DNA from: JALOBO01 sp023228225
GTDB lineage: Bacteria > Bacillota > Clostridia > Christensenellales > UBA1242
Assembly (NCBI GenBank): GCA_041663585.1
Contig: JBAYMN010000005.1
Location: forward strand, 1-50,675
Length of the DNA: 50,675 bases
Direction of reading: 5' to 3'
Positions 1-6,503 of this stretch are shown piece by piece. Positions within the stretch are counted from its first letter, which is position 1; every line of letters starts with the position of its first letter. The notes below the pieces were generated by a model. It saw only the letters and a program-made list of their open reading frames with translations. It had not been told where the DNA came from and searched no databases. The translations under genes and the position numbers were made by a program.

Positions 1-1508
1 AATTTTTCTCCATTAATTTTTCCTGTAACTGGTTGCATGTTCCAAACAACATCCACTGCCGCTTCGTATTTATAGTCCGTACCTTTTAACTTTTTTGGGA
101 AAATGTGGTCAAGTTCTGGAGTCATCCTACTTGTTCCTAAACTAACCCAAGAAAAGCATTTTTGTGGAGTAAGAACTTTTAAAACAAACCATTTAAATCT
201 TTCTAAACTTTTTACAGAAACCCCTGTTACTCTTCCCTTAATTAATGCAGCATCCTCCAATGTTTTTAGCGGGAAATGTTCCGTAGCGTTCATTGCTTCT
301 TTACATCCATTTTCAATAAGATATACTGTTCGCCAGTCATTTATTTGCGAATAAATAAAAAACTGTTTCATTTTTATAATATCATTTTCTACTATATCAT
401 TGAAATGTTTGTTTTTTAATAATTTATTATATATGTAAATAATAAGTGGAAATAAAGACTGCCAGCTTTGAACTATTGCGTTTTTGTTTATTTGAAATTT
501 ATCATAAATAAATAATTTAAAAAACGAGTCTATTGCCGTGAATACATTGGGAAGTATTTGTGGAAATCTAGCGATTTCAGTAGTCTTAGTTTTTTCTGGC
601 TCAAGCTTTACGCGATTACGGATAATTAAACTCATAATCTGTAAAATAATATCGGGCTTAATTGAAATCCCCAAGGCGGTTTCAATTTCTTTTGACTGTG
701 TTATTAGTTTCTCCTCAAAATCATACGACCGCTCTTTAATTTTAGACAACAATAAGTCAGCACCAGAGAGTGGAACCCCTCCTGAATTTATTCTTTGAAA
801 GACATCATTTACCTGTTCTTCGCTCATTGAGTTATCCATAGGGAAAAATGCTAAAGATTTTTTGTCTTTTAAAACAAAAGAAGTCCAAAGATTGTCAAAT
901 AAAGTTTCAAATTCTGTTTCTTCTCTTTCAGTTAGTCGAGTTAGCGAGTTTTTGATTTTATTGCGAAATGAAATTTTTTCATCTGGTTTTTTTGAATATA
1001 ATTCAGGTATTGAAATATATGAATTAGGGATGGTATTTTTTTCGGTAAAAGAGAACCATACCATTTCATCCTGTTCGACATCTTTATCTTCATCAGCTGT
1101 TTTTTTAATCGCCTCTTTAATTGCGTCCTGAATATTAAATGTAATTATTCTATTATTTACGGTATATTTAAGACATGAGAAAAGAGTCTGTAGGCGTTGC
1201 TGTCCATCATATACAAGCCATTTGTCTTTTCTTGTCCATAAGGTTTTATCAACCTGATTTTGCGTTGCCCCATCAATATAATTGGTCAAGAACTCACGGT
1301 ATGGAATTTCTTTTTCTGTATTCCAAACAAGTAATGTTCCTATTGGGTATCCCTTTAAAATTGAATCAAATAATCGACAAAGATATTTCTCGCTTTCATA
1401 ACGATTTCCCCAAACGTATTGCCTTTGAACATATGGCAAAAACCATCCATTATTATCAGAATTTATATTTTCAATTGCTTCTCTAACAGAAATTGACTGA
1501 AACGACAT
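1..1508 (-). CDS. DUF262/DUF1524 (GmrSD-like) protein, 3' end outside window
   Basis: An open frame of about 502 codons starts at ATG 1508-1506 and reaches the left edge without a stop, so the protein is partial. AAGGAG lies 8 bases before the start. Near the N-terminus YVQRQYVWG and then VYDGQQRLQTL match the hallmark motifs of DUF262, the ParB/sulfiredoxin-like nucleotide-binding domain of GmrS. FQRINSGGVPLSGADLL in the middle is also typical of DUF262 proteins. Close to the window edge, TPELDHIFPKKL matches the HNH-type DUF1524 nuclease motif (HIFP) of GmrD. This is the single-chain GmrSD layout. Characterised members are type IV restriction enzymes that cut modified phage DNA; anti-phage function here is inferred from the family. 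The tRNA-Arg scar on its right suggests it sits inside an integrated element. Confidence 0.85.
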   Translation of the reverse strand, partial: MSFQSISVREAIENINSDNNGWFLPYVQRQYVWGNRYESEKYLCRLFDSILKGYPIGTLLVWNTEKEIPYREFLTNYIDGATQNQVDKTLWTRKDKWLVYDGQQRLQTLFSCLKYTVNNRIITFNIQDAIKEAIKKTADEDKDVEQDEMVWFSFTEKNTIPNSYISIPELYSKKPDEKISFRNKIKNSLTRLTEREETEFETLFDNLWTSFVLKDKKSLAFFPMDNSMSEEQVNDVFQRINSGGVPLSGADLLLSKIKERSYDFEEKLITQSKEIETALGISIKPDIILQIMSLIIRNRVKLEPEKTKTTEIARFPQILPNVFTAIDSFFKLFIYDKFQINKNAIVQSWQSLFPLIIYIYNKLLKNKHFNDIVENDIIKMKQFFIYSQINDWRTVYLIENGCKEAMNATEHFPLKTLEDAALIKGRVTGVSVKSLERFKWFVLKVLTPQKCFSWVSLGTSRMTPELDHIFPKKLKGTDYKYEAAVDVVWNMQPVTGKINGEK

Positions 1509-1537
1509 AATTTCGCTCCTTAATTTATATTATAATA

Positions 1538-1566
1538 ATATTAGCATTATTATAAGCTAATGGCAA
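1538..1566 (-). promoter_or_regulatory. Promoter with overlapping palindrome for the DUF262 gene
   Basis: On the minus strand TTGCCA (1566-1561), 17 bases and TAATAT (1543-1538) form a sigma-A type promoter about 30 bases upstream of the DUF262 start. The inverted repeat ATTAGC-N10-GCTAAT (1540-1561) fills the spacer and touches both hexamers, a layout expected for a repressor operator. No regulator gene is visible in the window. The promoter is seen in the sequence; the operator role is inferred. Confidence 0.5.
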
Positions 1567-1649
1567 GTTATATAATAAAGCAAATTAGCATTTTTTTGTT
1601 TAGTAGAAAGTGCTTTTCACACTAAAATTGTCAGATTCCTGTCTAGGAT

Positions 1650-1685
1650 ACTGACGATTTTTGTCTGGGCAACTGACGATTTTTG
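1650..1685. repeat. Direct repeat of ACTGACGATTTTTG, two copies
   Basis: ACTGACGATTTTTG occurs at about 1650-1663 and 1672-1685, a 22-base period. Just to the left GTCAG (1630-1634) and CTGAC flank the palindromic core TCCTgtctAGGA, so the first copy also takes part in an imperfect inverted repeat. Its function is unknown. Confidence 0.6.
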
Positions 1686-1716
1686 GGGTGTTTTTTTGGT
1701 CGATTTTGTGAATTTT

Positions 1717-1884
1717 GAATTCTCCTACGAATTCTCCTACGAATTTGTGTTTTGCAATGTGCTTGAAAGCCTTATATTTAGGGCTTTGTAGCGATTTTAG
1801 TTTTTGTGAAATTTTGCCAAATTTTGCTCAAAAACACGATTTTTTGAAAAAATGGCAAATTCTCCTACGAATTTCCTACGAATT
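1717..1884. repeat. GAATTCTCCTAC repeat cluster
   Basis: GAATTCTCCTAC is tandemly duplicated at 1717-1740. A third copy (AATTCTCCTACGAATTT) begins near 1858 and is followed by a shorter copy (TTCCTACGAATTT). The core TTCTCCTA occurs again at 2035-2042, exactly where the tRNA-Arg scar begins. The copies therefore resemble the presumed crossover sequence, which may reflect recombinase binding sites, but the shared word is only 8 bases. Confidence 0.6.
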
Positions 1885-1980
1885 TTTAAAAAAAGTTAAA
1901 GATTGCTTGTTTGCTGGATTTTACAAAGTTTTGCAAGTGCAAGGTGGCTGAAAGCCTTATTTTATCGGGGTTTTATCTTG

Positions 1981-2009
1981 TTGTAACTTTACTTATTTTG
2001 TGCTATAAT
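1981..2009 (+). promoter_or_regulatory. Sigma-A type promoter before the tRNA scar
   Basis: TTGTAA (1981-1986), 17 bases and a perfect TATAAT (2004-2009) predict a start near 2016. The transcript would cross the tRNA-Arg fragment and the PH/SHOCT gene at 2107. It lies on the inferred element side of the junction, so the element may supply the promoter for the chromosomal neighbour. Confidence 0.6.
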
Positions 2010-2036
2010 GGCTTATAATTTGTTAGCGGGTAATTT

Positions 2037-2081
2037 CTCCTAAGGCAAAGATTGGAAGTTCAACTCTTCTCGGGGACACCA
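2037..2081 (+). pseudogene. tRNA-Arg(CCU) 3' half, probable attachment-site scar
   Basis: From the anticodon loop CTCCTAA (2037-2043, anticodon CCT at 2039-2041) to the 3' end, the sequence reads as a tRNA. It has a T arm with GGAAG/CTTCT around the loop TTCAACT, the 3' acceptor strand CGGGGAC, a discriminator A and an encoded CCA (2079-2081). The 5' acceptor GTCCCCG and a D arm are absent upstream. The bases before the loop (AATTT) cannot pair with the 3' anticodon strand GGCAA, so homology stops at the loop. Integrative elements that enter a tRNA gene leave such a duplicated 3' end at the distal junction. The orientation places the element to the left and an intact tRNA-Arg copy beyond its far end. 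Confidence 0.8.
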
Positions 2082-2106
2082 AAATATATTTAAAGGGGAA
2101 AATATT

Positions 2107-2580
2107 ATGGAAAATTTTGTTTATTTTTTAAAAGGGGCATCAGGTGATCAACTATTTGTATATGAAGATAAAATAGTTATTAAACACAAAGGCATTATGA
2201 ATTTTATTGCAATGGGAATAAAAGGGGAGAAAACTATTTACTACTCAGATATTACCTCAATACAGGTTAAACCTCGTGGCGTATTTGTTGGGTATATTCA
2301 ATTTTCTTTATCGGGCGGAAACGAAAGTATAAAAGGACTATATGATGCTATGCGAGATGAAAATACAGTAAAAATTTCTTCTAACACTCAATTACAGATA
2401 GTTATTAATTATATTAATGAGAGATTAAAAGATCAAAAAACTAAAACTAAGACGGAAATTGGTAATAATAATAAAACGCAAATTTTTGATGAAATAAAAA
2501 ACTATAAAAAACTCGCCGATGAAGGTGTAATAACACAAGAAGATTTTAATCTAAAGAAAAAGAAATTATTAGGTTTATAG
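2107..2580 (+). CDS. PH-like domain protein with C-terminal SHOCT domain
   Basis: A 157-residue soluble protein starting at ATG 2107, with GGGG about 10 bases upstream. Residues about 10-110 look like a bacterial PH/DUF4429-type beta domain (alternating strands, IKGEKTIYYSDITSIQVK). The C-terminal 30 residues (IKNYKKLADEGVITQEDFN) match SHOCT, a short helical module found at protein ends in many bacteria and phages. The linker is rich in Lys, Thr and Asn. SHOCT proteins are thought to mediate oligomerisation; the role here is unknown. The gene lies directly after the tRNA scar, on the chromosomal side if the integration model is right. Confidence 0.75.
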   Translation: MENFVYFLKGASGDQLFVYEDKIVIKHKGIMNFIAMGIKGEKTIYYSDITSIQVKPRGVFVGYIQFSLSGGNESIKGLYDAMRDENTVKISSNTQLQIVINYINERLKDQKTKTKTEIGNNNKTQIFDEIKNYKKLADEGVITQEDFNLKKKKLLGL

Positions 2581-2582
2581 TA

Positions 2583-2678
2583 TATAAAGATAATAACAAC
2601 AAAATTCAGCGATTTTTAATAAAAAATTTTCCAGATGGATTAGCAAATAATCAAACAGGTAGCGTATTAGGTTTCTAG
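2583..2678 (+). pseudogene. Short coding remnant, unidentified
   Basis: One open frame without a start reads NFPDGLANNQTGSVLGF followed by TAG at 2676-2678. It has the residue mix of a real protein end rather than of random AT-rich DNA, but it is too short to identify. It lies between the SHOCT gene and the truncated methyltransferase, in a stretch that appears to be decaying. Confidence 0.25.
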
Positions 2679-2698
2679 AAATTTTTAGTAATAGTCAA

Positions 2699-3157
2699 TT
2701 AAATGCTAATAATCTTTTGTTTAATTTTTTCATCGGTAACTAATTCGGGAACAAAATTAATTTTTTTTAACTGGTTTTTTTGCCCTTCAATTACTATTTG
2801 TTCTATTTTATCGACATACAAATTACCAAGCGTATCTATATAGTAGATATAAAGAAATTTCATGCAAGCTGGTTTCGCCAATCTTAGATGGACTGCCCTT
2901 TCTTCTTTATCTATTTCTATTCCATGTATGTATTTAGACAGTTCACTCTCGACACCTAAAAGTGATCCATGCTGAACTTTGTATGCGGAAATATATTTTT
3001 CTATTATTTCTTGAAGAAATGCACCATTGCCACAACTATTATCAATAATGTGTTTCTGTAATATTTTTTCACCAGAATAGTCGACAAGATTTAAAATATC
3101 ATTAACTATGTGTGCAGGTGTATAAATCTGTCCAAGATTTTTAGTTTTATTTAACAT
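2699..3157 (-). pseudogene. Truncated N6-adenine DNA methyltransferase
   Basis: A 152-residue frame starting at ATG 3157, with AGGAGG 8 bases upstream. The N-terminus GQIYTPAHIVNDIL and motif I (IIDNSCGNGAFL), followed by IHGIEID, are typical of Eco57I/TaqI-like N6-adenine methyltransferases that bind S-adenosylmethionine. The catalytic NPPY motif IV and the target-recognition domain are missing. After residue about 95 the sequence no longer resembles the family and ends at TAA 2701-2699. At 152 residues it is far shorter than a normal enzyme (400 or more). An internal deletion probably fused the N-terminus to unrelated DNA. It could be translated but should not methylate DNA. Confidence 0.75.
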
Positions 3158-3274
3158 CTTTGCCTCCTATTCTTTTCATATTATATCATAAAAATTTCTA
3201 AATTAGTTCTAATTTTGATAACTATTCTACATAAATAATGCCAAATCCTTTTATTTTCCCATAAGAACTACTTT

Positions 3275-3439
3275 TTATTTTTTTAAAACATCTTTTGAAA
3301 GATATTCAAAATTCATTTTTTTAGCCAAATATGAAGCATCGAGGTTATGTATTTTTATATAATTAAAATCTTCTTTTTTATGTAAAATTATTGCTTTAAT
3401 TTCACCGTTACAATTTAGATATCGGTTATATTTTAAATT
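3275..3439 (-). pseudogene. Decayed C-terminal coding fragment, unidentified
   Basis: The minus strand has an open stretch of about 54 codons ending at TAA 3277-3275 with protein-like composition (GEIKAIILHKKEDFNYIKI, then YLAKKMNFEYLSKDVLKK). A stop at 3442-3440 and the lack of a start upstream indicate the broken C-terminus of a lost gene. I do not recognise the family. It supports the view that 2580-3630 is a graveyard of accessory genes. Confidence 0.35.
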
Positions 3440-3524
3440 TTAAAATAAACCAAATCAACTAATTTTTAATGTTGTTTTTTATTAAATAAAAATAGAAAAA
3501 AATAAATCAAAATTTACAATCAGT

Positions 3525-3566
3525 AATATTCCGTTTAATTGTTTGCAATTGGCGGAATATTTTTGT
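3525..3566 (+). terminator. Hairpin, terminator-like
   Basis: AATATTCCG (3525-3533) pairs with CGGAATATT (3553-3561), and AATTG pairs with CAATT inside it around a TTTG loop. A T-run follows directly. It lies about 70 bases before the Nudix gene, so it would shield that gene from upstream transcription. Confidence 0.6.
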
Positions 3567-3632
3567 ATAATAAATTTATTAGAGTACATTAAAAACGCTT
3601 TTGATTTATCATAATTAAATTAGGAGAAACGG

Positions 3633-4472
3633 ATGGAAGAAATTAAAGTAAGTTTGACAAATGGGGATATCGTCAATTCAATTAATTTATATGAAGAATT
3701 AATATATGGCGCAACGGGTTTGCTTATTGATAAAGATAAATCAAAAAATCTTGATAAAAATGTTATGGCCATTAATCCAAAATCAACCGAAAAAATGAAA
3801 ATAATCATAAAAGAAAATGTCGGTGATAAAGCAATTTTACTTATTCCAGCGCACATAAAAGAACATTTTGATTTGGCAAAAAAATACGGTTTAAATATAA
3901 AAGCCGTTGTTGCTCCTTATTTTTTAGGTGAAGGGGAATTTACTTTAAGACCCGATTTGCCTATTCAAAATAGAAAGAGTGTTATTGCAATAGTAAAAAA
4001 CAAGGTAAATAATACATATCTATGCGTTGATTCAAAAAACAGAGTTTGCAAATCTTTTGTTTTGGGCGGAATAGAAAGTGGGGAAACACCCGAACAAGCT
4101 GCTTTAAGAGAAATAGAAGAGGAAACGGGTTATTTAAATGTAAAGGTTTTAAATATAAGTTTTTTAACACTTCACAATCACTTTTTTGCCAACTATAAGG
4201 GCGTAAACAGATATTCAACCCTTAATATAGTTTTTTGCGAATTAATAAATGATGAAAAGACTACCCTTGATGAAAAAGAAAATTCTGAACATTTTGTTTG
4301 CTGGATAAAAAAAGAAAAATTAATGGATTTTTTGTCTGTACCAAATAATAAATTTGCATGCAAAATTTTGTTTGATGGCGAAAGTGCATATGAGGGCGAT
4401 GGAAAAATGATTAATTCAAATGAATTAAATGGAATGACAAGAGAAGCGGCAAAAATATTCCTTAAAAATTAA
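3633..4472 (+). CDS. LeuRS editing-domain-like protein with inserted Nudix domain
   Basis: 279 residues, ATG 3633 after AGGAG. A complete Nudix box spans residues 145-167 (GGIESGETPEQAALREIEEE followed by TGY), so a metal-dependent phosphohydrolase is expected. The flanks are not Nudix-like but resemble the CP1 editing domain of leucyl-tRNA synthetase. IYGATG (24-29) corresponds to the region after TTRPDT, AINP (46-49) and IPAHIKEHFDLAKKYGLNIK (71-90) to GAIMAVPAHDERDFEFAKKYGL, and GDGKMINSNELNG (255-267) to GVLVNSGEFNG. The Nudix domain sits between these halves. The Thr-rich TTRPDT motif and the conserved Asp of AHDERD are absent, so tRNA editing by the usual chemistry is unlikely. From memory, LeuRS of some candidate-phyla bacteria carry a similar Nudix insertion. 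The substrate is unknown. Confidence 0.8.
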   Translation: MEEIKVSLTNGDIVNSINLYEELIYGATGLLIDKDKSKNLDKNVMAINPKSTEKMKIIIKENVGDKAILLIPAHIKEHFDLAKKYGLNIKAVVAPYFLGEGEFTLRPDLPIQNRKSVIAIVKNKVNNTYLCVDSKNRVCKSFVLGGIESGETPEQAALREIEEETGYLNVKVLNISFLTLHNHFFANYKGVNRYSTLNIVFCELINDEKTTLDEKENSEHFVCWIKKEKLMDFLSVPNNKFACKILFDGESAYEGDGKMINSNELNGMTREAAKIFLKN

Positions 4473-4539
4473 ATTAGTTTAAAAATGTAGATATTATTTG
4501 TTAGGAAACACAAATTTTAATATAGGAGGTATGATCAAT

Positions 4540-5619
4540 TTGAAAAAAATACTTGCATTAATGTTTTGTATTGTTTTTATGATTTGTGGTAATTTATTAA
4601 TTCTTTCTAGTTGCACCGATGATGATGATGATGATATTATAATCAATACTGGTGAGGATTTATCGGCGTATTTTGATCCGACATTGTCGACCGGTACAAT
4701 TGAATTTACTGACTCTATTTTGAATTTGGAGCATTTTGAACGAATTATTCCCTTGGGACAAATAAATCCGCCCGGTCACTCATTTCCAACCGACCACATT
4801 TATTTTGTATTAAGTGGAAGTGCACGCCCAGTTTATGCACCTACTGGCGGAAAAGTTTTGTATATTGAGGAATCTGGTATGTATGGTGATGGTGCTATAA
4901 GAATTGGCGTAACTAGCACTATGGCATATTATTTAGGACATGTTTTTGTTAGCGAAGGTTTGCAAGTAGGAGATACAGTTGTAGCGGGAACCCAAATAGC
5001 AACTAGTGGCAATACTGTCTGTGTTGATTTTGGAGTACTTAATAAAAATATTAACAATGGTTTTTTAAGCCAAAAACATCCCGCCAGCACTATATATGGA
5101 GATAAACCTTTATCATACTATACAGAACCTTTGCGTACTGAACTTTATGCGTTGGTGAAGCCGCCACAACCATCAGAAGACCCGAGTTATGTTTATAATG
5201 AAGAAGTAACTGATGGCGAGTTTGCCCTTGATGAAACAGGAACACTTTGTGGAAATTGGTTTATTGAAGGCTGCTTTAATGAGGGTGGCTGGTACGAATG
5301 GGAAGATACATTAGCGTTTGGCTATGATGTTTATTATCCTGACCAAATCAGAATTGGAAGTGGAAAATGCAGCAATGCATTTGCTATTAAAAACGAGGAT
5401 AACCTTATAAGACCAGAAAATGTTAGCATGGCATCTGGAGTGGTAGCGTATTACCTTTATAACGCAAATAATACCTCTAAGGGCTTACCCACGGTGGCAC
5501 GCATTGGGTTAATGATGGTGCAAATGTTAAGTGACTCACGTATTAAATTAGAGATTTTTGATGACACAACAAGCATTAGTCGTGAATTTACAAGTGCTTC
5601 ACTTTATTATGTACGTTAA
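4540..5619 (+). CDS. Lipoprotein with degenerate M23 (lysostaphin-fold) domain
   Basis: The preferred start is TTG 4540, 10 bases after AGGAGG (4524-4529); the in-frame ATG 4531 is only one base from the SD. This gives about 360 residues. The signal peptide KKILALMFCIVFMICGNLL ends in a lipobox (ILSSC), followed by an acidic Asp run. Residues about 80-190 follow the M23 peptidase order: a region before FPTDHIYF, then PVYAPTGGKVL, YYLGHVF, GLQVGDTVVAGTQIATSG and VDFGVL. The catalytic HLHF is replaced by CVDF, and the HxGxD metal site is not clear, so peptidase activity is doubtful. The C-terminal 180 residues are unrecognised. It is likely membrane-anchored outside the cell and is the first of three consecutive lipoprotein genes. 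Confidence 0.7.
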   Translation: MKKILALMFCIVFMICGNLLILSSCTDDDDDDIIINTGEDLSAYFDPTLSTGTIEFTDSILNLEHFERIIPLGQINPPGHSFPTDHIYFVLSGSARPVYAPTGGKVLYIEESGMYGDGAIRIGVTSTMAYYLGHVFVSEGLQVGDTVVAGTQIATSGNTVCVDFGVLNKNINNGFLSQKHPASTIYGDKPLSYYTEPLRTELYALVKPPQPSEDPSYVYNEEVTDGEFALDETGTLCGNWFIEGCFNEGGWYEWEDTLAFGYDVYYPDQIRIGSGKCSNAFAIKNEDNLIRPENVSMASGVVAYYLYNANNTSKGLPTVARIGLMMVQMLSDSRIKLEIFDDTTSISREFTSASLYYVR

Positions 5620-5736
5620 TTTTGATAATTTTATGTTTGGCGCATTAGATTAATTGTTTCTATGAAAAAAATAAAAAAACATAATTAATTTATTTTTTTT
5701 AAAAAATAATGATATAATAAATACAGGAGATTTAAC

Positions 5737-6345
5737 ATGAAAAAGAAATTATTTACAATTATTCTTGTACTTTTTATGTTTTTGCCTTTTTTTATAAGTG
5801 GTTGCGGTAATAGGGCTGGTACAACTTATATCACAATCTATCCGGAAGAATATAAAATAGTGGTTAGAGTTGATACTGGTACAATTTTTTGTGAAGAAAC
5901 TTTTATTAAAAGTGGAAATATTTATTATTACGAATATCAAAGTTACAATGATGATTTTGCTACAATTGGTGGCATAAATAACAAATATATTGGCATAAAA
6001 GATGTTGTCGGAAATTATACAAATTATTCTTTGAATGATACCGGCTGGTATGAAAATGACTCAATTAGTTTTTTAAATAATTGGGGTTTAAATTTATATT
6101 GCAACGCACCAAACTTTGCCTTTGAAGATTCTGAAAAACAATCTGATGATACTGTAAATGGCGCTGAGTGTTATGTTTATGAGGCAGATGGCGTTACCTA
6201 CAAAATTTCAAAAAGTACAGATCATATTGTTTGGTTCCGTTACGCAGAATCAACAAGCAGTTATATTAAATATGAAGTTCAATCTTTAACGATGACTGAT
6301 GTTTTAAATGGAATTTCAACCGAAGGCTTACCCACCGGTCATTAG
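5737..6345 (+). CDS. Lipoprotein of unknown function
   Basis: 202 residues, ATG 5737, with AGGAG 7 bases upstream. A Lys-rich start, a hydrophobic stretch and the lipobox FISGC (Cys at about 23) show a type II signal peptide and extracellular membrane anchoring. The mature part is rich in Tyr, Asn and Thr and alternates as expected for a beta-sheet protein. NGAECYVYEADGVTYKISKS followed by FRYAES resembles the general layout of LolA-like or other lipid-binding beta domains, but I cannot assign it. It follows the M23-like lipoprotein after 117 bases and has its own AT-rich upstream region. Confidence 0.7.
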   Translation: MKKKLFTIILVLFMFLPFFISGCGNRAGTTYITIYPEEYKIVVRVDTGTIFCEETFIKSGNIYYYEYQSYNDDFATIGGINNKYIGIKDVVGNYTNYSLNDTGWYENDSISFLNNWGLNLYCNAPNFAFEDSEKQSDDTVNGAECYVYEADGVTYKISKSTDHIVWFRYAESTSSYIKYEVQSLTMTDVLNGISTEGLPTGH

Positions 6346-6449
6346 TTTTAAATTTATACAAAAAGTAAGTTTAAAAAATACACAAAAATTAGTTTATAAC
6401 GAGCAAATTTTAAAAGCAAAACGGCAATGCTTTTCAAAGTTTTTTGGTA

Positions 6450-6477
6450 TTGACTAATTATCTAAGTGTGGTATAAT
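6450..6477 (+). promoter_or_regulatory. Promoter of the LRR/HExxH lipoprotein gene
   Basis: TTGACT (6450-6455), 16 bases and TATAAT (6472-6477) lie 27 bases before the start codon, so the gene can be transcribed separately from the lipoprotein gene upstream. Confidence 0.6.
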
Positions 6478-6503
6478 TATATTAATGGAGGCTTAACGAA
6501 CAT

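Larger units (their letters stand above)
1567..1980. other. Non-coding end region of the inferred integrated element
   Basis: No convincing gene lies here. A 78-codon frame at 1715-1951 is made of the short repeats described separately, lacks a ribosome binding site and looks like chance. The region holds two families of short direct repeats between the DUF262 gene and the tRNA-Arg scar, which is where recombinase arm sites or transfer signals of an integrative element would be expected. That role is inference. Confidence 0.4.
3158..3632. other. Intergenic stretch with a gene remnant and a hairpin
   Basis: These 475 bases hold no intact gene. On the minus strand 3275-3439 is a decayed coding fragment, and 3525-3561 is a strong hairpin; both are listed separately. 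The rest is very AT-rich. Confidence 0.5.

Noticed and set aside
103..1486. Plus-strand frames opposite the DUF262 gene
   Set aside because: They are short, lack SD and run antisense to a continuous minus-strand frame with clear family motifs.
1715..1951. 78-codon frame in the repeat region
   Set aside because: It begins within the GAATTCTCCTAC repeat, has no SD, and its composition (NSPTNSPTNL) simply reflects the repeat.
2004..2081. Complete tRNA gene
   Set aside because: No 5' acceptor strand GTCCCCG, no D arm, and the anticodon stem cannot pair; only the 3' half is present.
3525..3566. Riboswitch before the Nudix gene
   Set aside because: A single stem with a T-run is enough to explain it; no conserved aptamer motif is visible.
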